50,030 nt of DNA from a virus. Of this stretch, positions 30,066-38,855 are shown piece by piece. Under the pieces are notes generated by a model that ran no database searches, was not told where the DNA came from, and saw only the letters and a program-made list of their open reading frames with translations. The translations under genes were made by a program, and so were the position numbers. Location: positions 1 to 50,030 of IMG/VR virus record IMGVR_UViG_3300042528_000536; one strand, 5' to 3'. Numbering within the stretch: the stretch's first letter is position 1; every line of letters begins with the position of its first letter.

Positions 30066-32258
30066 ATGTCTGCTCTACAAGAACTACAGAATTATACATT
30101 TGTTAGTAAATATGCCAGATGGATCGAAGACAAGAATCGTAGAGAGACATGGAAAGAAGCGGTTGAGCGCGTCAAAAACATGATGCATTCTAAGTATGAT
30201 TCCTACGGGATTTCGGAAGAAATCAACTGGGCATACGATATGATGTATAAGAAGAAGGTTCTAGGTAGTCAAAGAGCGCTACAGTTTGGCGGAGATCCCA
30301 TTCTAAAGAGACACGCCAAGATCTATAATTGCACAAGTTCATACTGTGACAGGTTGAGGTTTTTTCAGGAATGTTTTTGGCTACTGCTCTGCGGGAGCGG
30401 GACGGGCTTTAGCGTACAAAAACACCATGTCGCCAAGCTGCCAACACTAGAACATGAAGTAGAGCAGGATATCGGTACAAAATACGTTATAGAAGATAGT
30501 ATAGAAGGCTGGGCGGACGCTTTGGGAGTTCTGCTAAGTTCTTACTTTAGTAAGCCAGTAGACGAGTTTAAAGAATACAAAAATTGCCACATTGTTTTTG
30601 ATTACTCAAATATTAGAACTAAGGGGTCTTCGTTAAGTTCTGGCGTTGGTAAAGCCCCAGGCTTTGAACCGCTGCAAAAGGGTCTAGAAAAAATTCGAGC
30701 CTTATTAGACAGATGCGTGGCCAATGGTCAAAAAAGACTTCGACCAATTGATGCATATGATATCGTAATGCATAGTAGCGATGCTGTTCTATCTGGCGGT
30801 GTACGCAGAAGCGCATCCTTGGCTCTCTTTAGTCCTGATGATGAAGAAATGGCCAAGGCCAAGACCGGAAACTGGTATGTAGAAAATCCGCAAAGGGCAA
30901 GAAGTAACAACTCGGCCCTACTTCTTAAGAATGAGACTACGTTCGAAGAATTTAATACTCTCATGCAATCTGTGAAAGAGTTTGGCGAGCCAGGATTTAT
31001 TTGGAGCGAATCAACAGAAATGATTTTTAATCCATGCGTAGAAATAGGCATGTGGCCAATTGATGAACAAACCGGAAAAAGTGGTTGGCAGGGCTGTAAC
31101 CTATCGACTATTAATTGCTCTAGCGTTGTTGACGAAGAAGACTTTTATGAGAGATGCAAGGCAGCAGCCATTATCGGCACTTTACAAGCTGGTTTTACTA
31201 AGCTAGACTATCTTGGCAAGATTAGTGAAAATATTTTTAATAGAGAAGCACTGCTTGGTGTTTCGCTAACCGGCACTATGGAAAAGCACGATTTGGTATT
31301 ATCCGAAAACGTATTAACCAAGGGTGCAAAAATTGCCGTAGACACCAATAAGCAAATATCCAAAAAGATTAGTATTAATCAAGCCGCTAGAGTGACCTGT
31401 TTAAAGCCAGAGGGTACTAGTAGTAGTATGTTGGGTACAAGCTCGGGTATCCACCCACACCACGCTAAACGCTATATCAGGCACGTACAGGCGAACGTTT
31501 TAGAAGCACCATACCAACACTTCAAGAAACTAAACCCGCAAGCCTGCGAAAAATCCTCGTGGTCGGCCAATAATACAGACGAAGTAATCAAGTTTCCTAT
31601 TGAGGTTCCGGACGGGGCAAAATTAAAGAATCAATTACCAGCAGTAGAGATGCTACAGGTGGTAAAGGAAACACAAAAAAATTGGGTTAATTCTGGTAAA
31701 AATAGAGCACTGTGTACTCAAGAGTATTTGAGTCATAATGTTAGCAATACTGTTACGGTTAAACCGGATGAGTGGGACGATGTAACAAGATACATCTATG
31801 ATAATAGAAAGTATTTTGCTGGCATATCGCTTATTCCACAAAGCGGTGATAAGGATTATCCACAAGCCCCATTCACTACCGTTTATACTAGTAGAGAAAT
31901 TGTAAAAGAATATGGTGATGCGGCTCTGTGGTGTTCTGGTCTAATAGAGTTAGGACTAAATGCTTTTAACAATAACCTTTGGGCCGCTTGTGACTATATT
32001 ATTATGTCTCAGAACAAGATTGATGACGAAGAAAATAAGTTATTATTCTTAACCAAGATGAGAAGGTTCGCAAGTAAGTACTTTGAGGACGACCTTAAGA
32101 GACTAACCTATTGCATGAAGGACGTTTATAATTGGAAAATATATTGTGATTTATTTGATAGTTTTAAGAAGGTTGATTATACGCAGCTTTCTGAAACAGA
32201 AGATAATACGGCCGGAATAGAAGAGGTTAGCTGCGCTGGAGGGGCATGTTTACTATAA
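30066..32258 (+). CDS. nrdJ: Adenosylcobalamin-dependent ribonucleoside-triphosphate reductase (class II)
   Basis: 730 residues, close to the 739 of the monomeric Lactobacillus leichmannii enzyme. Seen: NCTSSYC (88-94), LLCGSGTGFSVQ (108-118), the radical-site N-P-C-V-E at 322-326 (Cys324 as thiyl, Asn322 and Glu326 as helpers), GCNLSTIN (343-350), the phosphate loop CLKPEGTSSSMLGTSSGIHP (about 450-470) and the C-terminal redox pair SCAGGAC (Cys723/Cys728). It reduces ribonucleoside triphosphates to deoxy forms using coenzyme B12 and needs no second subunit, supplying DNA precursors with or without oxygen. Also called rtpR. No cobalamin riboswitch was seen ahead of it. Confidence 0.92.
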   Translation: MSALQELQNYTFVSKYARWIEDKNRRETWKEAVERVKNMMHSKYDSYGISEEINWAYDMMYKKKVLGSQRALQFGGDPILKRHAKIYNCTSSYCDRLRFFQECFWLLLCGSGTGFSVQKHHVAKLPTLEHEVEQDIGTKYVIEDSIEGWADALGVLLSSYFSKPVDEFKEYKNCHIVFDYSNIRTKGSSLSSGVGKAPGFEPLQKGLEKIRALLDRCVANGQKRLRPIDAYDIVMHSSDAVLSGGVRRSASLALFSPDDEEMAKAKTGNWYVENPQRARSNNSALLLKNETTFEEFNTLMQSVKEFGEPGFIWSESTEMIFNPCVEIGMWPIDEQTGKSGWQGCNLSTINCSSVVDEEDFYERCKAAAIIGTLQAGFTKLDYLGKISENIFNREALLGVSLTGTMEKHDLVLSENVLTKGAKIAVDTNKQISKKISINQAARVTCLKPEGTSSSMLGTSSGIHPHHAKRYIRHVQANVLEAPYQHFKKLNPQACEKSSWSANNTDEVIKFPIEVPDGAKLKNQLPAVEMLQVVKETQKNWVNSGKNRALCTQEYLSHNVSNTVTVKPDEWDDVTRYIYDNRKYFAGISLIPQSGDKDYPQAPFTTVYTSREIVKEYGDAALWCSGLIELGLNAFNNNLWAACDYIIMSQNKIDDEENKLLFLTKMRRFASKYFEDDLKRLTYCMKDVYNWKIYCDLFDSFKKVDYTQLSETEDNTAGIEEVSCAGGACLL

Positions 32259-32283
32259 ATATATCCATATATAAATGATTAAA

Positions 32284-32291
32284 GGGTGTAT
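32284..32291 (+). promoter_or_regulatory. GGTGTAT motif, candidate phage promoter element
   Basis: GGGTGTAT in the 82-base AT-rich gap after the reductase, 49 bases before the TTG start of phoH. It is the only exact copy in front of a replication-region gene. Confidence 0.4.
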
Positions 32292-32340
32292 AAGTATAGC
32301 GTATTTTTAATATATCATATCTCATAATAAAGGACACACC

Positions 32341-33069
32341 TTGAGAAAAAACAATAAAGGGTCCAAGAAGAAGTCTAAGGTCATAGACTTAACAAATGAA
32401 ATAAACAGTAATGGATATGCTTATAGAAACAGACTGAAACCAAGAACAGAAAATCAAAGAGACTACATTAGGAACATAGCGGAAAATACCATAACCTTTT
32501 GTCAGGGCCTTGCTGGTTCTGGTAAAACACATATCGCTATAGGTATGGCTATAGAGTACCTATTAGATGAAAAAGTCAAAAAGATTATTATTACCAGACC
32601 AGTAATAGAAGCAGGAGAAAAGATTGGATATCTTCCCGGAACAGCAGAAGAAAAACTGCACCCCTATCTATTACCCATTATAGACGAGATAAACCACTTC
32701 ATATCATCTGCACAATATGCTTCACTAAGACTTAATAATAAGATAGAGGTGGTGCCTCTTGGTCTTATGAGAGGACGTAACTTCCATAACTCTTTTATCG
32801 TAGCGGATGAGTGTCAGAACGCATCATACGATCAACTGAAAATGCTCTTGACTAGAACCGGACAAGAGAGTAAAATGGTATTGACTGGCGACGTTGGACA
32901 ATCAGATTTAAGCAGACATCTTCAAGGTGGGTTTATTGATCTGATTAGAACTCTTGATGGTTTAGAAGGAATCGGCGTTTCTCAACTGGAAGCCAGTGAT
33001 ATCGTGAGAAACCCAATTATAGCAAAGATTTTGGGACGCTTAGAATCTTATGAAAATAGAAAACAGTAA
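32341..33069 (+). CDS. phoH: PhoH-family ATPase (TTG start)
   Basis: 242 residues. Start TTG behind AAAGGA; no ATG precedes the conserved core. Walker A G-L-A-G-S-G-K-T at 56-63, ITRPVIEAGEKIGYLPG (about 84-100), then Walker B SFIVADECQNAS and MVLTGDVGQSDL. PhoH-like ATPases are common in large phages; their role is not settled (RNA-related helicase or nuclease partner functions have been proposed). The basic N-terminal 15 residues are an extension. The last 20 bases overlap the HNH gene. Confidence 0.9.
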   Translation: MRKNNKGSKKKSKVIDLTNEINSNGYAYRNRLKPRTENQRDYIRNIAENTITFCQGLAGSGKTHIAIGMAIEYLLDEKVKKIIITRPVIEAGEKIGYLPGTAEEKLHPYLLPIIDEINHFISSAQYASLRLNNKIEVVPLGLMRGRNFHNSFIVADECQNASYDQLKMLLTRTGQESKMVLTGDVGQSDLSRHLQGGFIDLIRTLDGLEGIGVSQLEASDIVRNPIIAKILGRLESYENRKQ

Positions 33070-33631
33070 ATGTTTAATTCTTAATGCAGATTATTCGGCT
33101 TTGGGTATTATTGGGTGGAAAAAAGCTTTAATATGGTCGATGCAAAACGAAGCGGATGAAAAGCCGAGGGTGGAGATTATAGATTTCTATAAAAATGATT
33201 TTATTCAGGGTGTTAATAATAAAAAATACCCTATCCCAGCGGTTGTAAAAACTTCTAAATATTTTAGGATTCATGATCAAAGGGTTAATTTTTCTCGTAA
33301 GAATTTATTTATACGAGATAATTATAGCTGTCAATATTGTGGGATTAGACAAGAGCTTAATAAGCTAACCTATGATCATGTTATACCCAAATCCTCATGG
33401 AAAGATAGGTCGGGGTCTCCGACTAATTGGACCAACATAGTAACCGCGTGTGTTGAGTGCAATAGGAAAAAGGGAAATAGAACGCCAAAACAAGCTAATA
33501 TGCCACTACATAATCTCCCAATAGCACCAAAGAAGAGTTCCAAATACTTGCCTATCACACACTTCCTGTTTAAGATAAGGAAAGAATTGCCAGAAGAGTG
33601 GTCTGCCTATCTACCGGAATCATACTTATAA
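33050..33631 (+). CDS. HNH endonuclease
   Basis: 193 residues. HNH core: CQYC (94-97), LTYDHVIPKS with Asp109-His110, TNWTNIVTACVECNRKKGNR with the Cys pair 134/137 and Asn138. Two Cys pairs bind a structural zinc, as in bacterial HNH_5-type nucleases. The first 80 residues (ILNADYSALGIIGWKKALIW) form a separate domain seen in stand-alone HNH proteins of bacteria and phages. The 20-base overlap with phoH is long for a translated pair and may mark an old insertion. Could be a homing nuclease or a packaging helper. Confidence 0.83.
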   Translation: MKIENSKCLILNADYSALGIIGWKKALIWSMQNEADEKPRVEIIDFYKNDFIQGVNNKKYPIPAVVKTSKYFRIHDQRVNFSRKNLFIRDNYSCQYCGIRQELNKLTYDHVIPKSSWKDRSGSPTNWTNIVTACVECNRKKGNRTPKQANMPLHNLPIAPKKSSKYLPITHFLFKIRKELPEEWSAYLPESYL

Positions 33632-33981
33632 TGCCTGCATATACATTTTTTTGCGAAGCCTGTAATAAGAAGTACGAAGTAGTTTGTTCGATTAAAGATT
33701 ATCACGACAAGCTTCCTTGTGAATTTTGTGAATCTAATGTTTCTGTTCATAGAATGTATACAGAGGATGCTGCTACTCTTAGTTCTTCCGTTAAAAAATC
33801 CGACTCTGAATTAAAGACCGTTGGTGATTTAGCTAAAAGAAACACCGACAGAATGAGCAATGACGAAAAGCAGTATCTTAAGACAAAACACAACGAATAC
33901 AAAGAGAATAAGCCGGATGCACCTCTTCCAAAGGGTATGTCTAGAATGACTAGGCAAAAAACAAAAACAAAGTGGGTATAA
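33631..33981 (+). CDS. FmdB-type zinc-ribbon protein
   Basis: I place the start at ATG 33631 (TAATG with the HNH stop); the longer frame from 33598 lies inside the HNH gene. 116 residues beginning MPAYTFFCEACNKKYEVVCS, then LPCEFC: the FmdB-type C-x-x-C pair ribbon, followed by a Lys/Asp-rich disordered tail with repeated TKTK. Ribbons of this type recur in phage regulators and packaging proteins. Specific role unknown. Confidence 0.65.
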   Translation: MPAYTFFCEACNKKYEVVCSIKDYHDKLPCEFCESNVSVHRMYTEDAATLSSSVKKSDSELKTVGDLAKRNTDRMSNDEKQYLKTKHNEYKENKPDAPLPKGMSRMTRQKTKTKWV

Positions 33982-33984
33982 ACT

Positions 33985-34377
33985 ATGAAAAATGAAAAAG
34001 ACTTTATTTTCACACCTAACGCTAATAAGTCCTACAATACAGAAAGAAAAGAGACACTGTATTGCTTTTTGGGAGAACATGAATTTCTAGACGAAAACAA
34101 TAATCCCAGGGTTTTGAAAGATAGCTCAAAGGTATTAGCAAAGAGCGTGAGCACAGCGGCTTCGAGTAGGTATTTTATTAAAACCGGAACCCACGGCAGA
34201 ATATACAACCCTATTGGTATGTATACGGAAGGTACGTCTGGAAAGTTTTTAGCAAAAATAGGAAAGAATGAGTGGAATTTTACAGAGGTTAATAAGGGTA
34301 TCTTTGACCAGTACGTTAACTTTTTAAGAACAAAAAACATAGCATGGCTTAACAATGCGGAAAGGGAGCTGATCTAA
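33985..34377 (+). CDS. Hypothetical protein
   Basis: 130 residues, three bases after the previous stop. Sequence segments FIKTGTHGRIYNPIGMY and GKFLAKIGKNEWNFTEVNK look like a small mixed alpha/beta domain. No motif recognised. Tightly placed in the replication operon ahead of a helix-turn-helix protein. Confidence 0.55.
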   Translation: MKNEKDFIFTPNANKSYNTERKETLYCFLGEHEFLDENNNPRVLKDSSKVLAKSVSTAASSRYFIKTGTHGRIYNPIGMYTEGTSGKFLAKIGKNEWNFTEVNKGIFDQYVNFLRTKNIAWLNNAERELI

Positions 34378-34713
34378 ATGGGAGCTGTTACGAAAACACA
34401 CGAGTATGCTGCTAGATATCTTCATGTTACTATTCAAATGGACATAAAGAATATAGCAAAGGAGATAGGGCTGACCCAAAAGCAGGTCGAAAAAATACTT
34501 AATATCAATACTAAGAAGGCAAACATTCCCACAACCACATCCAGCACTGATAATAGGGATCCTGAGCTTATGATAACTAAAACTCAGGGCAATAGGGGTG
34601 GAGTTAGTATTATGACAGCTGCGGCATCTACCAAGGCAGAAGAAGTTAATAAATCAGCAGAACCTATTATTTCTAGAACAGCCAGAAACGCTATATTTCG
34701 ACCCAAGAACTAA
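34378..34713 (+). CDS. Small helix-turn-helix protein
   Basis: 111 residues directly abutting the previous stop. IKNIAKEIGLTQKQVEKIL (about 22-40) is a convincing helix-turn-helix. A polar linker leads to ELMITKTQGNRGGVSIMTAA, a conserved-looking segment found in small phage regulators, then a basic tail. Probably a DNA-binding regulator or packaging adaptor; target unknown. Confidence 0.6.
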   Translation: MGAVTKTHEYAARYLHVTIQMDIKNIAKEIGLTQKQVEKILNINTKKANIPTTTSSTDNRDPELMITKTQGNRGGVSIMTAAASTKAEEVNKSAEPIISRTARNAIFRPKN

Positions 34714-34719
34714 GACAAA

Positions 34720-35145
34720 ATGTCTGCTAATAAATATCCGTCCAAGTATTCCAATGGGAAGACTGTATCGGCTGCTCAGTATATTACCGAGATAATATGT
34801 GAAAGAAAAGCTAAAATAAATAAGCAGGATCTTCACTATAGATTTTGGGTAACAAAAACATGGGCGGCTTATTACCGTAATCAAATAGCTTCAGCACATA
34901 AGTTATTAAAAACCTATTCTGATACTTCAATAGTAAAAGCCTTGAATAGCAAGAAGGCAGAAAAAATTTACTCTCTGCGAGCGCCTCATCTTATACCTAT
35001 CATAGAACAAGAAGAAAATGCGTTAGCACAAAGGAACCAGGAACTTTCTTTGGAACTAGACAGAACAGAAAAAACTGTATTTAGAAAAGAAAGAACTACT
35101 AATAATATCATATCGAAACTAAAGGGGCTAGATGATGAGTCTTAA
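34720..35145 (+). CDS. Coiled-coil hypothetical protein
   Basis: 141 residues. A KYPSKYSNGKTVSAAQYITE start, a WAAYYRNQIASAHKLLK helix (about 49-66) and a long charged coiled coil from about 95 to 135 (QEENALAQRNQELSLELDR). Overlaps the RecA-like gene by 14 bases. Might be a recombination or replication accessory, by position only. Confidence 0.55.
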   Translation: MSANKYPSKYSNGKTVSAAQYITEIICERKAKINKQDLHYRFWVTKTWAAYYRNQIASAHKLLKTYSDTSIVKALNSKKAEKIYSLRAPHLIPIIEQEENALAQRNQELSLELDRTEKTVFRKERTTNNIISKLKGLDDES

Positions 35146-36154
35146 AGAAGATGTAAAGAAGAATTTTGGTGATAATGTAATGTTAACAGCCAATGCTGTT
35201 ATTGATAAAACTCTAGTAACGATACCGGTAAGTCCAGCACTAGATGTAGTTTTGAACGGCGGAATACCAGAAGGTTCTTTCGTTATTTTTACCGGTCAAC
35301 CCAAGTGTGGTAAAACCACAACATCACTAGACTTTTGCGCAACCGCACAGAAAAAGGAATATGCTCACGGGTCATTTAAGGATGGGAGAGAAGTGTACTA
35401 CCTGAACATAGAAGGTAGATTGAAAAAGCGAGATCTAGAAGGTATACCCGGACTTAATCTAGAAAAATTTAATATCATAGGATCCCAAGAAGGTAAAATC
35501 TTACATGCAGAGGAATACCTACAAATAGCCGAAAGAATTATTAATGAAGTGCCGGGATCTGTTGTTATCATAGACTCATATTCTGCTCTATGTACCGAGA
35601 CAGAAATTACAAGCGATATGAATAAGATGCAAAGAGCGGATGGTGCAAAGTTACTCGCTAAGTTTTGTAGAAAAGTCGCTAATGTGATTCCTGTAAATAG
35701 GAATATAGTGATTGGTATTACTCATCAAATGGGTAATCCAGGTATGGGTCATAGTGAATGGAAAGAAAAGAGCGGTCAGGCTATCGCATATCAAACAGAT
35801 ATTAAGATCAAGGCCAACTACTTTAGTCCATGGAACCTTACCACAGATAGTCCACAAATTGGGCAAGAGGTTCACTGGCAAGTTGTCTGTTCTGCTCTAG
35901 GAGCGCCGGGTGGAAAGATTACTAGTTATTTAAGGTACGGGCAGGGTATAGATAAACAAATGGAACTGCTCACGCTCGCTGTAGACCTTGGGTTAATATC
36001 TAAGGGTGGTGCGTGGTATACTATTTCTTCGGTGGAAGAAAAGCCAAAGTTTCAGGGTCTTGAGAAAACAAGACAGTATCTATTAGACCATCCTGAAGTC
36101 TATAATGATTTATGGACAAAGGTTAAGGAGACCATGGGAATACAATGCAAGTAA
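35132..36154 (+). CDS. RecA/UvsX-family recombinase
   Basis: 340 residues; ATG codons at 35132 and 35135 are both possible. Walker A G-Q-P-K-C-G-K-T (55-62), Walker B VVIIDSYSAL (about 144-153), ISDMNKMQRADGAKLLAKF-like region and THQMGNPGMG loop L2 follow the RecA/UvsX order. It forms filaments on single-stranded DNA for strand exchange, here probably for recombination-dependent replication. A C-terminal helical extension (about 310-340) is present. Closely followed by a Vsr-like nuclease. Confidence 0.88.
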   Translation: MMSLKEDVKKNFGDNVMLTANAVIDKTLVTIPVSPALDVVLNGGIPEGSFVIFTGQPKCGKTTTSLDFCATAQKKEYAHGSFKDGREVYYLNIEGRLKKRDLEGIPGLNLEKFNIIGSQEGKILHAEEYLQIAERIINEVPGSVVIIDSYSALCTETEITSDMNKMQRADGAKLLAKFCRKVANVIPVNRNIVIGITHQMGNPGMGHSEWKEKSGQAIAYQTDIKIKANYFSPWNLTTDSPQIGQEVHWQVVCSALGAPGGKITSYLRYGQGIDKQMELLTLAVDLGLISKGGAWYTISSVEEKPKFQGLEKTRQYLLDHPEVYNDLWTKVKETMGIQCK

Positions 36155-36552
36155 AAGATTTAGATGGCAATACCCATAATTGGCAATTAATAGGTAATAT
36201 AGCACATGGATCTATACAGAATAAGTCTAGTTTGCATTTGCAGGCTAGGGACTTAATACGCGAGTGTTTTCCAACCCTACAGATACTAGAAGAAGTTCCA
36301 ATTAATCCTAGGCGTTCGGAAACTCTTTATTTAGACTTTTACTTACCACTTATAAAAAAATGCATAGAAGTTCATGGGGAACAACATTATAAATTTAGTC
36401 GGTTTTTTCACAATACCCCTCTTGGATTTATTAGACACAAAAAAAGAGACCAAGAAAAAAAAGATTGGTGTGAATTAAATGGCATAGAATACATAGAGCT
36501 TCCCTTTGACGAAACAAACCAATGGATATCAAGGATAAAAAATGAACACTAA
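36145..36552 (+). CDS. Vsr-fold PD-(D/E)XK nuclease
   Basis: 135 residues, ATG inside the end of the recombinase gene. LYLDFYLPLIKKCIEVHGEQH holds Asp64, Glu75 and the E-x-H-G-E-Q-H segment with His81, then HKKRDQEKKDWCELNGIEYI, a layout like Vsr-type and EDxHD nucleases. It is small and lacks an extra DNA-reading domain. Could cut or process recombination intermediates or be a mini homing nuclease. Translational coupling to the RecA-like gene hints at a recombination role. Confidence 0.62.
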   Translation: MQVKDLDGNTHNWQLIGNIAHGSIQNKSSLHLQARDLIRECFPTLQILEEVPINPRRSETLYLDFYLPLIKKCIEVHGEQHYKFSRFFHNTPLGFIRHKKRDQEKKDWCELNGIEYIELPFDETNQWISRIKNEH

Positions 36553-37024
36553 AGAACAAGTTAACGAATGGGATCGGGTGCTTGATGAGTATGAAAAAAG
36601 CATCGGCATGGGGTCTTATAAACCAGACTCTTTCTCAGAGGAAGAACTTAATGGCTATTTTCAGATGAGTCGAGACGAATTGGAAAAAACCACACCAGAA
36701 GTTTGTGGTGAGATAGCATATAGGCTGGGTCAGTTTGCGTTCCATATTCAGCGTAGTATTAATAGAGAAATATCAAGATTGAATTGGGCAGATGAGACGA
36801 TAAAAGAGATTATAGCCGATGAGATAAATAATTATAAGGGATATGGTTATATTGAGAAGTCTTTACAAGCTATAAAGCATAATGACAAAGCCCTATCATT
36901 AAATAAGATAAAGAAATATGCGAAACAAAGAAGTGATAGGCTTCAGTATTTAGCAAATAGTGTGAAGCATCTATCTGATATTATGTTATCTATTCAAAAA
37001 ACAAAGGTGAAACATGGGTCTTAA
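36542..37024 (+). CDS. Conserved-looking helical protein, possible recombination mediator
   Basis: 160 residues, overlapping the previous gene by 11 bases. Almost entirely helical: FSEEELNGYFQMSRDELEK, VCGEIAYRLGQFAFHIQRSI, INREISRLNWADETIKEIIAD, SLNKIKKYAKQRSDRLQYL. UvsY of T4 is a similarly small helical mediator that sits beside UvsX; the similarity is in size, helicity and context, not in a motif I can name. Treat as hypothetical. Confidence 0.5.
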   Translation: MNTKEQVNEWDRVLDEYEKSIGMGSYKPDSFSEEELNGYFQMSRDELEKTTPEVCGEIAYRLGQFAFHIQRSINREISRLNWADETIKEIIADEINNYKGYGYIEKSLQAIKHNDKALSLNKIKKYAKQRSDRLQYLANSVKHLSDIMLSIQKTKVKHGS

Positions 37025-37385
37025 TAACGACGACATTAAACAACTAATAGCCATATTGCAAAGAGGGTTGACTCAGGACGAGGCAGATCCTGTTGAGACA
37101 ACAACCCCAAAAAAGACCAAAAGCAGAAAAAAGTCGGCCGATACCACACCAAAGAAGCCGACTAGAGTTAATATGTTTGATCAAATGGCAGAAAGCAGAA
37201 TGCACAAAGAAGACGTAGCCATAGACAAAAAACTAAATAAATCTCCCCCAACACCTAGAAGAGATGAGTTCAAGCCTTTGAAACTCGCTTGTAGAGTTTG
37301 CGGCAAGACAGAGGCGGTCGATCCATCTATCATAGAGTCCGCAGACAGATACAAATGCAACAAATGCGCCATATCAGCAGGGTAA
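37014..37385 (+). CDS. Zinc-ribbon protein with disordered N-terminus
   Basis: 123 residues, overlapping its neighbour by 11 bases. Residues 20-85 are Lys/Thr/Pro/Ser-rich and disordered; the C-terminus carries CRVCGKTEAV and YKCNKCAIS, a four-cysteine zinc ribbon of about 25 residues. It lies just ahead of the replicative helicase, so a helicase-loading or DNA-binding role is possible. Confidence 0.6.
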   Translation: MGLNNDDIKQLIAILQRGLTQDEADPVETTTPKKTKSRKKSADTTPKKPTRVNMFDQMAESRMHKEDVAIDKKLNKSPPTPRRDEFKPLKLACRVCGKTEAVDPSIIESADRYKCNKCAISAG

Positions 37386-37397
37386 TAGAGGATAAAT

Positions 37398-38855
37398 ATG
37401 ATTTTGTGTGATCCAGCAGCAGAGAGGGCCGTCTTGGCCGGTATCTGCAAATACGGAGAAGATGCTTACTTAGATGTTGCCGATATACTACAGCCAACAT
37501 CTTTTACTATAGATAGTAATGGTATTATATTTAAGTGTATCAAGACTATCTGTGAAAAAGAACATAAGCCTACTATTGATATAGCCTCAATATATTCTAT
37601 AGCTCAGGAAATTGGTGTCTCTAATATTCTATCCAAAAAAGAAGAGGCCCAGCACCTAAAGGCTATCATGGATTTTCCTGTTAGTCTGGAAAATGTCAGA
37701 AAGTTTGCTGCTAAAATCAGGAAACTTGAAATAGCTAGACTACTAAGAACTCAGCTAGAAGGGGCAAAAGATAAGATCCTAGAGGTTAACGGATCAGAAC
37801 CCATAACCTCTATACTAGCCATAGCAGAAGATGCTATTTTCAACTTCTCGTCTCTGCTTAATGATGGAAACGATAATAATCCAGAAACAATGGGGCAGGG
37901 GTTGGACGAGTACATCAAATATCTGGAGGAAAACAAGGTTGATCAGGTTGGTATTTCTACAGGGTTTCCTGTTTATGATCAAGCTATTGGTGGTGGTCTA
38001 AGAAAGGGTACTGTTAATGTAATTGCAGCAAGACCGAAAACTGGTAAAACACTATTATCTGATAATATGGGCTATAATGTTGCTAAGTTAAATATTCCTG
38101 TATTAAACATGGATACAGAAATGACAAAGCAAGACCATATTAATAGAGTTCTTGCTATGATGACTGAAACGGAGATAAACTCTATTGAAACCGGCAAGTT
38201 TAGCCAAACGCCAGCGGCCAGAAATAAAATCATGGACGCTGTGGAACAACTAAAGTCCATAAAGCTCTATCACAAATCCATTGCCGGAAAACCATTTGAA
38301 GAACAATTGGCTATCATGCGTAGATGGATTATGAAGGACGTTGGCCTAAATGATGATGGAACCGCAAAAGACTGCGTTATATTTTATGACTATCTAAAGC
38401 TTATGGATAGTACCGGTATCTCTCAAGATATGAAAGAGTATCAGGTATTAGGCTTTATGATGACCAGCCTGCATAACTTTGCAGTCAGGTACAAGGTTCC
38501 AATTGTTGCATTTATCCAGCTTAATAGAGACGGCATAACCAAAGAAAGTACGGATACTGCCTCTGGTTCAGATAGAATTATTTGGCTGTGCAGTAATTTT
38601 AGTATTTTCAAGCGCAAGTCTGATGAAGAAATTGCTGAGGATGGTCCGGATAGTGGTAATCGTAAATTGGTGCCTTTAATTAGTCGTCATGGCGGAGGAT
38701 TGGATGATAACGACTATATTAATTGTCATATGAAGGGGTGGTGTGCAAAAATTTCGGAAGGACGCACAAGACTCGAAATATTGAATAATGTTAACAAACC
38801 TAAAGACGGATTTATAGTAGATAATGAAAACGATGAATCGATCCCATTCGAATGA
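37398..38855 (+). CDS. DnaB-type replicative DNA helicase
   Basis: 485 residues, typical for DnaB. N-terminal domain (about 1-150: AERAVLAGICKYGEDAYLDV), linker, then RecA-like motor with STGFPVYDQAIGGGLRKGTV, Walker A A-R-P-K-T-G-K-T (211-218), NMDTEMTKQDHINRVLAM, CVIFYDYLKLM (Walker B, about 325-335) and VAFIQLNRDG. It unwinds DNA at the fork; the adjacent primase shares the operon. The C-terminal 40 residues are acidic and extended. Overlaps the primase gene by 32 bases. Confidence 0.9.
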   Translation: MILCDPAAERAVLAGICKYGEDAYLDVADILQPTSFTIDSNGIIFKCIKTICEKEHKPTIDIASIYSIAQEIGVSNILSKKEEAQHLKAIMDFPVSLENVRKFAAKIRKLEIARLLRTQLEGAKDKILEVNGSEPITSILAIAEDAIFNFSSLLNDGNDNNPETMGQGLDEYIKYLEENKVDQVGISTGFPVYDQAIGGGLRKGTVNVIAARPKTGKTLLSDNMGYNVAKLNIPVLNMDTEMTKQDHINRVLAMMTETEINSIETGKFSQTPAARNKIMDAVEQLKSIKLYHKSIAGKPFEEQLAIMRRWIMKDVGLNDDGTAKDCVIFYDYLKLMDSTGISQDMKEYQVLGFMMTSLHNFAVRYKVPIVAFIQLNRDGITKESTDTASGSDRIIWLCSNFSIFKRKSDEEIAEDGPDSGNRKLVPLISRHGGGLDDNDYINCHMKGWCAKISEGRTRLEILNNVNKPKDGFIVDNENDESIPFE

